62,304 bases of DNA from Microvirga tunisiensis (GTDB lineage Bacteria > Pseudomonadota > Alphaproteobacteria > Rhizobiales > Beijerinckiaceae), in the NCBI RefSeq assembly GCF_009296175.1, contig NZ_VOSK01000014.1:1-62304 (forward strand). The letters are read 5' to 3'. The notes beneath the pieces were generated by a model. The model did not search any database and was not told the origin of the DNA. It was given only the letters and a program-made list of their open reading frames with translations. This document shows, piece after piece, positions 52,675 to 61,588 of the stretch (within the stretch, counting starts at the first letter, position 1; every line of letters begins with the position of its first letter). A program made the position numbers and the translations under genes.

Positions 52675-53370
52675 ATGTTGAAGCAGCTGCGCGAGCAGGT
52701 TCTGGAAGCCAATCTGGAAGTGGTGCGCCGCGGGCTCGTGCTTTACACCTTCGGCAATGTCAGCGGCATCAGCCGCGAGGACAATCTCGTCGTCATCAAG
52801 CCGAGCGGCGTGCCTTATGAGCGCATGAAGGCAGACGACCTCGTGATCACGGATCTCGACGGCAAGATCGTCTGGGGCGAGCTGCGCCCCTCCTCCGATC
52901 TCGACACCCATATCCACCTGTACAAGTCCTTCCCGGACATTGGGGGTGTCGTGCACACGCACTCGGAACACGCCACCGCCTGGGCCCAGGCCTGCCGTTC
53001 GATCCCAGCCTTGGGCACGACCCATGCCGATTATTTCTACGGCCCGGTTCCGATCACCCGCGAGCTGACCGCCGACGAGATCAAGAACGATTACGTCCGT
53101 GCGACAGGTGTCGCCATCACGGACGCCTTCGGCAACCGCGATCCCATGGAGGTGCCGGCAGCCCTGGTCGCCGGGCACGGTCCCTTCGCCTGGGGCAGGA
53201 CGCCGGACGACGCCGTTCACAACGCCGTCGTGCTCGAAGCGGTGGCCCGCATGGCGATGTACACGTTTTCTCTGCAGCCGAACGCGCGGGGCGTATCTCA
53301 GGCGCTTCTCGACCGGCATTATTTTCGCAAGCACGGTGCGACGGCGACCTATGGCCAGGCCGAGAAGTAG
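52675..53370 (+). CDS. araD: L-ribulose-5-phosphate 4-epimerase
   Basis: 231-residue zinc enzyme of the class II aldolase/AraD family that interconverts L-ribulose-5-phosphate and D-xylulose-5-phosphate. Metal ligands are visible as VHTHSEHA (His94, His96) and AGHGPFAWG (His168). YTFGNVSGISREDNLVVIKPSG is the phosphate-binding start, and THADYFYGPVP is typical of AraD. Follows the ABC transporter genes in the same orientation and precedes ribulokinase. Confidence 0.92.
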   Translation: MLKQLREQVLEANLEVVRRGLVLYTFGNVSGISREDNLVVIKPSGVPYERMKADDLVITDLDGKIVWGELRPSSDLDTHIHLYKSFPDIGGVVHTHSEHATAWAQACRSIPALGTTHADYFYGPVPITRELTADEIKNDYVRATGVAITDAFGNRDPMEVPAALVAGHGPFAWGRTPDDAVHNAVVLEAVARMAMYTFSLQPNARGVSQALLDRHYFRKHGATATYGQAEK

Positions 53371-53418
53371 CGCCCCTTCCCTTTTTCGACCGCATACGCC
53401 CCTTATTGGGAGACACAG

Positions 53419-55020
53419 ATGGCCGTTGTAGCAGGTGTCGATTTTGGCACCCTGAGCGTACGGGTCACCCTCGTCGATGATCGCAAGGGCCCGCTCGGCC
53501 TTGCCACGGCGGAGTACCCGCTTCACCGCAAGCGCGAAAATCCCGACCATGCCACCCAGGCACATGCCGACCACATGGATGCCCTGGCACGCGCCATGCG
53601 CGGTGCCCTGGATTCGGCGGGTGTGAAGGGTGAGGACGTCGCGGCGCTCGCCATCGACACGACCGGGTCCAGCGTCGTCATGGTCGGCGAAGGTCTTGAG
53701 CCGCTCGACGAGTATTACCTCTGGTGCGACCACCGGGCGAAATCCGAAGCCGAAGAGATCACCCGGCTCGCACACCAGGAAGGTCTCGAAGCGATCCAGT
53801 GGTGCGGCGGCGTCTACTCGCACGAATGGGGCTTCTCCAAGCTGCTGCACTGGCTGCGCCACAATCCTGACAAGCGCGACAGGCTCGTGACGGCTCTCGA
53901 GCATTGCGACATGGTTGCAGCGACCCTCACGGGCGTCACCGATCCGCGGCGTTTGAAGCGCAGCATCTGCGCCATGGGGCACAAGTGGATGTGGAACCCG
54001 CGCTGGGGCGGCCTGCCCCCGCAGGAATTCCTGTCCAAGGTCGATTCACTCTTCGACGGCATCCGCGAGAAGCTCGCGGGCGAGTACGTCACCTCCGATG
54101 TCGTCGCAGGCCACCTCACCCCCTATTGGGCGAAGCGGCTCGGCCTGAAAGCCGGTATCCCGATCCCGGTCGGCGCATTCGACGCCCATTGGGATGCTGT
54201 CGGCGCAGGCTGCCGCGTCGGCGATGTGGTGAACGTGGTTGGGACCTCCACCTGCATCATCGCTATGGCTGAGGACACCAGCCTGATCCAGGGCGTGTGC
54301 GGTGTCGTGCCCGGCAGCGTCGATCCCAGGCTCGTGGGCATCGAAGCGGGCTTGTCGGCTACCGGCGATATCTTCGAGGCGATTGCGCGGCGCGCCAACA
54401 CCAACGTCAAGGAACTCTCGAAAGGCCTGGAGCGGTACCGCGCCGGCCAGACCGGCCTCCTGCGTCTGACCTGGGATAACGGCGACCGCACGGTTCTCGT
54501 GAAAGCGGATCTCGGTGGCATCACGCTCGGCTGGAACCTGCTGCACACGGCACAGGACGAGCTGTTCGCCGCTATCGAAGGCACCGCCTTCCACACGCGC
54601 ATCATTCTCGAGCGCATGGCTGAGGGCGGCGTGCCGGTAGAACGGGTCATCAACGCGGGCGGCATCCCGCAGCACAATGCGGTTCTGAACCAAGTTTATG
54701 CCAATGTGCTCGGTCGGCCCGTATTGGTGCCGAACGGCATCCCGACGGGCCTCGGCTCCAGCATCTTCGCGAGCCTCGCCGCCGGATCCCATCCGGATCT
54801 CGACAGCGCTCAAGGAGCGATCTGCCTGCCCTTCCGCACTTTCGAGCCGGATCCGAAGGCACACGCTGTTTATGAGCAGCTCTTCGCCCATTACAGGACG
54901 CTCTATTTCGGTTTCGGCGGTGTCTCTGGACCCGTCTCCCTGGATCATATATTGCGCGACCTTAAACGGATCGCGGCTCTTCCCTCGGGGCCGGTTCCGC
55001 CCGATGCCATGCCCGAGTGA
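53419..55020 (+). CDS. araB: Ribulokinase
   Basis: 533-residue FGGY-family kinase acting on L- (or D-) ribulose. Hallmarks are AGVDFGTLSVRVTLVDDRKG, AIDTTGSSVVMV, YLWCDHRAKSEAEEI, a central GAFDAHWDAVGAGCRVGDVVNVVGTSTC with the catalytic Asp, and INAGGIPQHNAVLNQVYANVL. Order araD-araB, 48 bases apart, suggests that ketopentoses enter xylulose-5-phosphate here. The isomerase araA is missing, so the true substrate may reach the cell or pathway as a ketose. Confidence 0.92.
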   Translation: MAVVAGVDFGTLSVRVTLVDDRKGPLGLATAEYPLHRKRENPDHATQAHADHMDALARAMRGALDSAGVKGEDVAALAIDTTGSSVVMVGEGLEPLDEYYLWCDHRAKSEAEEITRLAHQEGLEAIQWCGGVYSHEWGFSKLLHWLRHNPDKRDRLVTALEHCDMVAATLTGVTDPRRLKRSICAMGHKWMWNPRWGGLPPQEFLSKVDSLFDGIREKLAGEYVTSDVVAGHLTPYWAKRLGLKAGIPIPVGAFDAHWDAVGAGCRVGDVVNVVGTSTCIIAMAEDTSLIQGVCGVVPGSVDPRLVGIEAGLSATGDIFEAIARRANTNVKELSKGLERYRAGQTGLLRLTWDNGDRTVLVKADLGGITLGWNLLHTAQDELFAAIEGTAFHTRIILERMAEGGVPVERVINAGGIPQHNAVLNQVYANVLGRPVLVPNGIPTGLGSSIFASLAAGSHPDLDSAQGAICLPFRTFEPDPKAHAVYEQLFAHYRTLYFGFGGVSGPVSLDHILRDLKRIAALPSGPVPPDAMPE

Positions 55021-55084
55021 TCTCGAGCGGGCCAGCCGGTCGGGTGTCCACGAGTGTCATTGAGGTTTAGTCAGGAGGCTTTTG

Positions 55085-56035
55085 ATGATCCTGGTCTGTG
55101 GTGAAGCCCTGATCGACCTCTTTATCGGAGCATCGGCCCCGGCCGGCTTTCCGGCGGAGGCCGTGGCAGGCGGCTCGCCCTTCAATGTCGCCATCGGAAT
55201 CGGCCGCCTCGGTCGGCCCTCGGCCTTCCTGTCCACCCTGTCGGACGACGTATTCGGCACCTTCCTGGCGGAGAAACTGGCCGAATCCGGCGTGAGCCCG
55301 GCCTATATCCAGCGCTGTCCGAACTACACCACCCTCAGCGTGGTCGCCACGAACGCTTCGGGGCAGCCGCAGTATTCCTTCTATGCTCCGAACAGTGCGG
55401 ACCGCGCTCTCACGGCCGAGGCGCTCCCTGCCCGATTGCCTCCTGACGTGAATGCCATTGCCGCTGGGTCCTATGCGCTTGGGGTTGAGCCCATCGCGAG
55501 CGCTATCGAAACCCTCCTCCGCCGCGAGGCCGGAGCGCGCGTGATCTCGCTTGATCCCAATGTCCGACCGCGCGTCGTGGGCGACCTGAGGGCCTATCGC
55601 GAGCGCTTCGAAGGCCTGCTCGCCCATGCAGACATCGTGAAGGCGAGCGACGAGGACATTGAGCTTCTCTACGCTACCCACGACCTCGCATCGGCCGCCC
55701 GCGCCTGGCTCCAACGCGGCCCGAAGCTCGTCATTGTAACGCGTGGCGAGAAGGGCCCGCTGGCGGCCTTTGGCGATCAGATCCTGGAGCGCCCCGCTCC
55801 CCAGATCGAGGTGGTGGATACGGTCGGCGCGGGCGACACCTTCCATGCCGGGCTTCTCTCCTGGTTCGATGCCAATAACCTGCTCTCGCCCGAAGGAATC
55901 GCCGAATTGACCGAGGCGCAGGTCACGGCAGCTCTCGATTTTGCAGCCGCCGCAGCCGCCATTGTCTGCACGCGTCGCGGCGCCAATCCGCCCTCATGGG
56001 CCGAAGCCGAACAATTCATCGCGGCACGCGCCTGA
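55085..56035 (+). CDS. PfkB-family carbohydrate kinase (fructokinase-like)
   Basis: 316 residues. The PfkB N-terminal motif appears as GGSPFNVAIGIGRLG and the C-terminal one as DTVGAGDTFHAGLL, with catalytic base Asp251. MILVCGEALIDLFIG is a common fructokinase start. Start ATG 55085 has a consensus AGGAGG at ideal spacing. With the neighbouring epimerase it could turn mannose-derived fructose into fructose-6-phosphate; this is inference from context. Confidence 0.87.
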   Translation: MILVCGEALIDLFIGASAPAGFPAEAVAGGSPFNVAIGIGRLGRPSAFLSTLSDDVFGTFLAEKLAESGVSPAYIQRCPNYTTLSVVATNASGQPQYSFYAPNSADRALTAEALPARLPPDVNAIAAGSYALGVEPIASAIETLLRREAGARVISLDPNVRPRVVGDLRAYRERFEGLLAHADIVKASDEDIELLYATHDLASAARAWLQRGPKLVIVTRGEKGPLAAFGDQILERPAPQIEVVDTVGAGDTFHAGLLSWFDANNLLSPEGIAELTEAQVTAALDFAAAAAAIVCTRRGANPPSWAEAEQFIAARA

Positions 56036-56052
56036 TCACAACGGATCTTGTC

Positions 56053-57309
56053 ATGACGATATCCCAGCCTGTCCTCCCTCCGCTCGGCCCGAACTGGCGC
56101 TCGAATCGCTTTCATCGGCAATGGCTGCTCGATCAGGCCAACAACCTCTTCGATTTCTTCCAGCACGGCATCATCGATCCGGCTGGCGGCTTCTTCGATC
56201 TCGACGATGCGGGGCAGCCCATCGAGACCGCCAACCCAGTCCGCCAAATCCATAACACCACTCGGATGGTGCATTGCTTTGCCATCGGCACCCTGCTCGG
56301 CCGGCCCGGATGCGATGCGATCGTCGATCACGGCATGAACTATCTCTGGAACGCGCACCGCGATGCCCAGAACGGCGGCTATGTCTGGTCGCTGGACAAC
56401 AATGGACCGAAGGACGACACCAAGCAGGCCTATGGGCATGCCTTCGTGCTGCTCGCCGCCTCCAGCGCGAAGGTGGTGGGGCATCCTTTCGCGGACCGCC
56501 TCATCGAGGACATCACGCAGGTTCTGGAGGAGCGCTTCTGGGAGGAGCAGCACGGGGCCGTGACCGAGGAGTTCTCCCGCGACTGGCAGCCCCTGAGCCA
56601 ATATCGCGGCCAGAATTCCAATATGCACCTGACGGAATCGCTCATGGCCGCCTTCGAGGCCACGGGCGCCAAAGCCTATCTCGACAAGGCCGAGCGGATC
56701 GCCAGCCTCATCATCGGACGTCACGCCGCCGCTCTCGGCTACCGCGTGGCCGAGCACTTCCATGCCGACTGGAGCCTCGACGAGGAGTATCGTGGCTACG
56801 ACGTGTTTCGCCCTTACGGCACCACGCCGGGCCACTGGCTCGAATGGGCGCGCCTCGTGCTCCAGCTCTGGGCGCTCGGCGGCAAGCGTCATGCCTGGAT
56901 GCCGGAGGCGGCCCGTGAACTCTTCCGGCAATCCATCGAACTCGGATGGGACAAGGACAAGGGCGGCTTCTTCTACGCCCTGGACTGGGACGATAAGCCG
57001 AGGCTGCCCCACAAGCTCTGGTGGCCCTGTGCCGAGGCCATCGGCGCCGCGGCTTTCCTGGGCGATCACAGCCCGAGCGAATACCACGAGCAATGGTACC
57101 GCATTCTCTGGGGTTTTGCGGACCGCTACCTCATAGACCACCGCAATGGCGGATGGCGGCCGGAGCTCACAGAGGACCTGAAGCCGGGCACAAGCCTGTT
57201 CACAGGCAAGCCCGATCTTTATCACGCGCTGCAGGCCTGCCTGATTCCGCTCTTTCCCACGACCGGCAGCCTGACCAAGGTCATCCCGGAAAACAGCGCT
57301 CAGGCCTGA
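56053..57309 (+). CDS. AGE family epimerase/isomerase (mannose isomerase-like)
   Basis: 418-residue alpha/alpha-barrel enzyme of the N-acylglucosamine 2-epimerase superfamily (PF07221). Typical segments are NPVRQIHNTTRMVHCFAIG, YGHAFVLLAASSAK, SNMHLTESLMAAFEATG and PGHWLEWARLVLQLW, which carry the catalytic His residues. RQIHNTTRMVHCF and the absence of nucleotide-binding features fit aldose-ketose isomerases (mannose to fructose) better than GlcNAc epimerase. ATG 56053 is 18 bases after the fructokinase stop, so the two are one transcript. Confidence 0.87.
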   Translation: MTISQPVLPPLGPNWRSNRFHRQWLLDQANNLFDFFQHGIIDPAGGFFDLDDAGQPIETANPVRQIHNTTRMVHCFAIGTLLGRPGCDAIVDHGMNYLWNAHRDAQNGGYVWSLDNNGPKDDTKQAYGHAFVLLAASSAKVVGHPFADRLIEDITQVLEERFWEEQHGAVTEEFSRDWQPLSQYRGQNSNMHLTESLMAAFEATGAKAYLDKAERIASLIIGRHAAALGYRVAEHFHADWSLDEEYRGYDVFRPYGTTPGHWLEWARLVLQLWALGGKRHAWMPEAARELFRQSIELGWDKDKGGFFYALDWDDKPRLPHKLWWPCAEAIGAAAFLGDHSPSEYHEQWYRILWGFADRYLIDHRNGGWRPELTEDLKPGTSLFTGKPDLYHALQACLIPLFPTTGSLTKVIPENSAQA

Positions 57310-58235
57310 GCGAGGTAAAGCTCCAGAGCCTCCCTCTGGGGCATACCCGCCTGGGCACCTGCCGTGAGGCAAGACAAGGATGCGGCGGCACAAGCCAATT
57401 CCATGGCTCGCCCGGTCTCCAACCCTTCGGCGAGCCCGTTGGCGAGGACGCCTACGAAGGTGTCGCCAGCGCCGGTCGTGTCGACCGGTGTGATTGCGCG
57501 CGCCATCGCATGGATCTGGGTACCATCCGGCGCGATGGCGTAGGCGCCGCGAGATCCTGCCGTCACGATGCAGGAGGGACCGAACAAGCGGGAAATCGCT
57601 GATCCCGCCTTGAGGTAGTGGTCGCCGGAGGGCTCGCCCACGATATCGGCGATGGCAAGGGCCTCGTGCTCGTTGACGACGAGCACATCGGTCACGGCCA
57701 GGAGTTCGGCCATGGCGGAGCGCTCCTTGACGGCCGGCACCGGCGCGAAATTCCACACGACTTTCACTCCGGCCCGGCGTGCTCGAGCGGCGACCTCCAG
57801 GTTGTCCGCAATCGGCACCTCCATCTGGAGCACCAGGACGGAAGCCTTCGACAGGAGGCTCTCGGGAAGGTCCGCCGAGCGCAGTGCCATGTTCGCTCCG
57901 CTGGCGACCGTGATGGCGTTCTCGCCCGTCTCGTCCACGGCGATGAAGGCGCAACCGGTGGGCTCGTCGGTGACCCGGATTGCGGTGACGCCGACCCCGT
58001 TTTCTTCGAGGTTCTTGAGGCAGGCCATTCCGAAAGGATCGTTGCCGATAGCCCCCGCCATCGCCACCCGTACGGCTCCGTCGCGGCTGACCCGTGCCGC
58101 TGCGACGGCCTGATTGGCTCCCTTGCCGCCGAAGAAGCTGTCGGCCCGCCGCGACAGGACGGTCTCGCCCGGACGGGCGATCCGCTGCACCCTTGCGATG
58201 AGATCCATGTTGATGGAGCCAAAGATGACGATCAT
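57300..58235 (-). CDS. rbsK: Ribokinase (PfkB family)
   Basis: 311 residues with the ribokinase signatures FGSINMDLIARVQRIARPGETV, FFGGKGANQAVAAARV and VDTTGAGDTFVGVLANGLAEG (catalytic Asp). Phosphorylates D-ribose, or a related pentose, at O5. It is convergent with the AGE epimerase, the 3' ends overlapping by ten bases. It is therefore not in the main operon but likely serves the same sugar pathway. Confidence 0.88.
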   Translation of the reverse strand: MIVIFGSINMDLIARVQRIARPGETVLSRRADSFFGGKGANQAVAAARVSRDGAVRVAMAGAIGNDPFGMACLKNLEENGVGVTAIRVTDEPTGCAFIAVDETGENAITVASGANMALRSADLPESLLSKASVLVLQMEVPIADNLEVAARARRAGVKVVWNFAPVPAVKERSAMAELLAVTDVLVVNEHEALAIADIVGEPSGDHYLKAGSAISRLFGPSCIVTAGSRGAYAIAPDGTQIHAMARAITPVDTTGAGDTFVGVLANGLAEGLETGRAMELACAAASLSCLTAGAQAGMPQREALELYLAQA

Positions 58236-58655
58236 GCCGCAATGCCTTTTTTTGAGGCGCCCTCCTTACCACTCGGCAATCACGATTGGCGAGGGCCTAC
58301 ACTGTGGGCGCGCTCTCGGAGACACGCCATTTGAGCCATCCACAGCTATTTCTCCCCTCGCTGCCACAGAGGGATTATGCCCTGGAACCAAGCAGGCTGC
58401 CTCAACATTTGACTCGCAGGTAGGCGTAGCAGCGGTAAACTGTCATCAGAATCAAAGATAGTTTGCCACTGGCAGATTGAAGAACAGGCTTTGATGGGCA
58501 GGCAGGCTGATCCGCACCTTCTGGATCGCGGAAATCCACCGCCCGCAACGACTCGCTCTCGCATCCACCCTTCTCTTGGAAGTTTCTCCCCCAGACGCCT
58601 CTGCGCGGCGCCTGGATAGGTCTCTGTGCGCAGTTTCAAAAACCGGAGTTGGTCA
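58236..58655. other. Intergenic region between rbsK and phoH, no gene seen
   Basis: 420 bases that must hold the divergent rbsK and phoH promoters. I see no credible coding frame, strong hairpin, tRNA or repeat here. A TTTGAC box at about 58407 lacks a convincing -10 partner. Confidence 0.5.
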
Positions 58656-59390
58656 TTGAGCAAGCATCATGAGAAGCAGAGACGCAAGACCCGCCGCACC
58701 GTTGAAACTGCGCAGGTCTTCGACCTCACCGGATCCAAGTTCCAGGCTGAGCGCAGCCTCCCTCCCATCAAGCCGCTCAATGCAACGCAGGATGATTATC
58801 TCGACGCTTTGAAGAACGGTACCCAGGTCGTGGTCCTTGGACCCGCCGGTACGGGCAAGACCTGGATCGCAGCGACCCACGCCGCAGATCTGTTCCGCCA
58901 GCGTCGCATCCGCAAGATCATTCTCACCCGTCCCAATGTTCCCAGCGGCCGTTCCCTCGGCTTCTTCCCAGGCAGTCTCGAGGAGAAATTCGGCCCCTGG
59001 GCCGCGCCGGTTATCGAGGCCATCAAGGAACGGATCGGTGCGGCGGCTTACGAGATCGCGGTCAAGAACGGCGATATCGAGATGGTGCCCTTCGAGGTGA
59101 TGCGCGGGCGATCCTGGCGCGACGCCTTCATCCTCCTGGACGAAGCGCAGAATGCCACCCCGGCCGAAATGAAAACTTTCCTCACGCGCATTGGGGAGGA
59201 TTGCACAGTCGTGATCAACGGGGATGTGAGCCAGTGCGATCTGCGCGAGACATCGGGTCTGCGTACCGTCATTCACCTGATCAAGTCGCAGATGCTCCCC
59301 GTTCCGATCATCGAGTTCACCCTCAATGAGATCGTGCGGTCCGGCGTCTGCGAGATGTGGGTGCGGGCGTTCGAAGAGGTCCACTGCTGA
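58656..59390 (+). CDS. PhoH family protein (ATPase)
   Basis: 244 residues of the PhoH P-loop family. Walker A is GPAGTGKTW, followed by ILTRPNVPSGRSLGFFPGSLEEK, the Walker B region AFILLDEAQNATPAEMKTFLTR and NGDVSQCDL. Family members are cytosolic ATPases linked to RNA metabolism, with no settled role. The start is uncertain: TTG 58656 gives the usual (M)SKHHEKQRRKTRRTVET opening and has GGAG seven bases upstream. GTG 58626 would add ten residues. Followed at once by a perfect 14-bp inverted repeat that may end the transcript. Confidence 0.87.
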   Translation: MSKHHEKQRRKTRRTVETAQVFDLTGSKFQAERSLPPIKPLNATQDDYLDALKNGTQVVVLGPAGTGKTWIAATHAADLFRQRRIRKIILTRPNVPSGRSLGFFPGSLEEKFGPWAAPVIEAIKERIGAAAYEIAVKNGDIEMVPFEVMRGRSWRDAFILLDEAQNATPAEMKTFLTRIGEDCTVVINGDVSQCDLRETSGLRTVIHLIKSQMLPVPIIEFTLNEIVRSGVCEMWVRAFEEVHC

Positions 59391-59395
59391 AAAAT

Positions 59396-59511
59396 CTGAC
59401 CCAAAAGTGGACGGCACTTTTGGGTCAGGCGTTCACTTCTTCAAATGATACGTCGTTTGACACGCGAAAACCGGGTCCACTTCTCCGCAGGAAACGCGGC
59501 CGTGGACCCGG
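59396..59511. repeat. Dispersed palindromic repeat, copy D (two perfect hairpins)
   Basis: CTGACCCAAAAGTG (59396-59409) and its exact reverse complement (59415-59428) flank a 5-base loop. CCGGGTCCAC (59471-59480) and its exact complement (59502-59511) flank CTTCTCCGCAGGAAACGCGG. The AAAAGTGGAC and GGGTCCACTT cores match copies at 7604, 41310 and 43255. Located between phoH and the cold-shock gene, five bases after the phoH stop. Confidence 0.75.
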
Positions 59512-59541
59512 ATCAATTCACGAATAGAAAGCCCAAATGCC

Positions 59542-60237
59542 TTAGGCGAGCTCGATGGCGCCGACTTCAGGGCCTTTGCGCCCCTCGACGATGGCTACCC
59601 GGACCGCCTGGCCCTGCTCGAGTTGGCTGAGGCCTGCGCGCTCCACGACGGAGATATGCAGGAACAGGTCCTTGCTCTCACCCTCGACGGACACGAAGCC
59701 GTAGCCTTTCACGGAGTCGAACCACTTGACGGTGGCCGGCACTTCCGGCGGACCGCTGACCGGACGTGGGCTTGGGCCGCCACTCGGACGACCAAACCCG
59801 CCACCAGACTGGCCCTGACCCTGACCGCCCGAACGCATAGGCCGCGGCGGACGAGCGCCACGCGGTGGCTCGGGTTCGGCCGTGCTGGCGTCGACGCTGA
59901 CGATTTCCTGGACCTGCGGGCCTTTCTGGCCCGCACCGACCTTGATGACCAGGGTCGTGCCGGATTCGAGCGCGGAATAGCCCGCTGCCTCGACCTGCCG
60001 CACGTGCAGGAAGGCCTCTCCCGATCCGTCGGTCATCTCGACGAAGCCGAAGCCCTTCTCAGGATTGAACCATTTTACCCTTGCTTCAGTGTCGGGTCCC
60101 GAGGCTGGAGCGCCATAGGATGTCTGCTGCCGCACGGGCCGTTCGTAAGATGTTGGAGGAGCGAAATCGCCCCAGTGATCTTCGGGTTGACCGCCAAATT
60201 GACGTCGGCGATCACGGTGATCATTTCCCCGGCCCAT
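59542..60237 (-). CDS. Double cold-shock-domain protein
   Basis: 231 residues with two CspA-like domains joined by a Gly/Pro/Arg-rich linker. The first (about 52-115) has ARVKWFNPEKGFGFVEMTDGSGEAFLH; the second (about 165-231) has ATVKWFDSVKGYGFVSVEGESKDLFLHIS. Both keep the RNP1 (KGFGFV, KGYGFV) and RNP2 (FLH) nucleic-acid-binding motifs. The N-terminal 50 residues are Arg/Gln-rich. Such two-domain proteins are common in Hyphomicrobiales and act as RNA chaperones. Start ATG 60237. Confidence 0.9.
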   Translation of the reverse strand: MGRGNDHRDRRRQFGGQPEDHWGDFAPPTSYERPVRQQTSYGAPASGPDTEARVKWFNPEKGFGFVEMTDGSGEAFLHVRQVEAAGYSALESGTTLVIKVGAGQKGPQVQEIVSVDASTAEPEPPRGARPPRPMRSGGQGQGQSGGGFGRPSGGPSPRPVSGPPEVPATVKWFDSVKGYGFVSVEGESKDLFLHISVVERAGLSQLEQGQAVRVAIVEGRKGPEVGAIELA

Positions 60238-60359
60238 CAGGACTGCCTTCTAAAGTCTCAAGTTTCGTAAACGCTATAGGCGTAACGCCCCCAACCGCTG
60301 AGGGCAAGAAGATTACTACTCATACCTAGTCAATTCACGCAAGGTCCCAAAAGGACGAG

Positions 60360-61202
60360 TTATGCGGATTGTGGGGCGCCTATGCGAGAATTCAGCCCCC
60401 CAATCACGGCTTTCAGGACGTGATGGCTCTCAACCTCCCCCTGCCGGCGCCCGCTCCAGGCATGGACGCGCTCATGGATGAAGGCCAGTTTGGCGATGAC
60501 GGCGGGGGCGAGCACGAAAGGATACAGGTCGGGTTGTCCCATGCTGCGGTTCAGGGAGTTGACGGCGAAGGTCAGGGGAAGCCAAGCCGTGATCAGCCGA
60601 TTCAAAGCCGCCTCCTGGTGCGGATCGAAGTCGATTTCGGTTGCCAGTTCCGGACCCCGGCTGATCCTGGGGCGCACCTTCATTCCGAAGGCGTTGGCCG
60701 TCTCCAGAGTATCGACGATATGGAGATAGTGAGCCCAGGTCTCGGCAAAATCTTCCCACGGATGGAAGGCGGCATAGGCACTCACGAATTCGTCCTGCCA
60801 ATTTTCCTTCGGTCCATTGGCATAATGAGCCTGCAGGGCTTCACCGTAATCCTGCCGCTCGTCCCCAAAGATCTGGCGGAAGCGCTCCAGGCTCGGATCG
60901 TTGCGCACCAGCACGTTCCAGAAATAGTGACCGATCTCGTGGCGGAAGTGGCCGAGGAGTGTCCGGTATGGCTCCGCCATGCTGTGGCGCCGACGCTCCC
61001 GCTCGGCGTCGTCCGCCTCGGCGATGTTGATGGTGATCAGGCCGTTATCGTGGCCGGTCAGGATCGAGGGACCATTGGGAGAATTCTCGGCGGAATCGGC
61101 CAGAAAGTCGAAGGCCAACCCTTGCGGGTCCTCGGCACGCGTCGCCAGCGGCAGCTCGAGCTTCAGCAAGGTATAGAAGAGCCGCCGCTTGGCGGTGGCG
61201 TG
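60360..61202 (-). pseudogene. Zinc-binding metallopeptidase (Mx family), 5'-truncated
   Basis: The remaining part encodes about 280 residues with the zincin motif HFRHEIGHYFW (HExxH) and FGDERQDYGEALQAHYANG, characteristic of the putative zinc-binding metallopeptidase family (PF15887, DUF2248). Relatives have a zinc-ribbon N-terminal domain and are about 100 residues longer. Here similarity upstream stops within ATAKRRLFYTLLKLELPL, and a TAA lies at 61203-61205 in the same frame, so the promoter, start and zinc ribbon are gone. A TTG at 61169 is the only initiator left. The breakpoint coincides with the start of the recombinase-bearing segment. Confidence 0.75.
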
Positions 61203-61333
61203 TTAGACAATGGTGCAAGGTTTGCGATCAGCTTTGTCCATACGATCGCCCGCGAGGCTCTACGCCATCGCTCGACAGGTCCAACATTAAAGCCTCAGCC
61301 GGTCGATGAACCCGGCGAAGGATGAGGACCGCC

Positions 61334-61588
61334 ATGGCCAAGCTTTGCAAGCGGCGCCACCCCTTGCGCCTTGAGGTCGGCTTCGAGGTCAGACGGGGCA
61401 GTCAGGACGTCTTGGGACGCACTTACGAGCGCCTTCTGCCCCTGCACAGCTGTTCGCTGCCATCAAGGGCACAGGCCGCTATTTCCGAGGGAGCATGCGA
61501 TGAGAACTCCGCACCTGAGAGCCGTTTCGGCCCCACAGCCCCTGCAAGTCGCTCTCTACGCCCGCGTCTCCTCCGACCAGCAGGCTGA
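61334..61588 (+). CDS. Small hypothetical protein upstream of the recombinase (doubtful)
   Basis: 84 codons starting MAKLCKRRHPLRLEVGFEVRRGSQDV, then YERLLPLHSC. The first 50 residues have the look of short accessory frames often found just before serine recombinases in rhizobial elements (RLEV-FE...YE-L-P). The last 30 codons are the recombinase gene read in another frame, so the gene may be frayed or shorter than shown. Function unknown. Confidence 0.35.
   Translation: MAKLCKRRHPLRLEVGFEVRRGSQDVLGRTYERLLPLHSCSLPSRAQAAISEGACDENSAPESRFGPTAPASRSLRPRLLRPAG

Noticed and set aside
55777-58272. An 831-codon open frame on the minus strand
   Set aside because: Antisense to the fructokinase and AGE epimerase genes and out of frame with rbsK, which occupies its first third in another frame.
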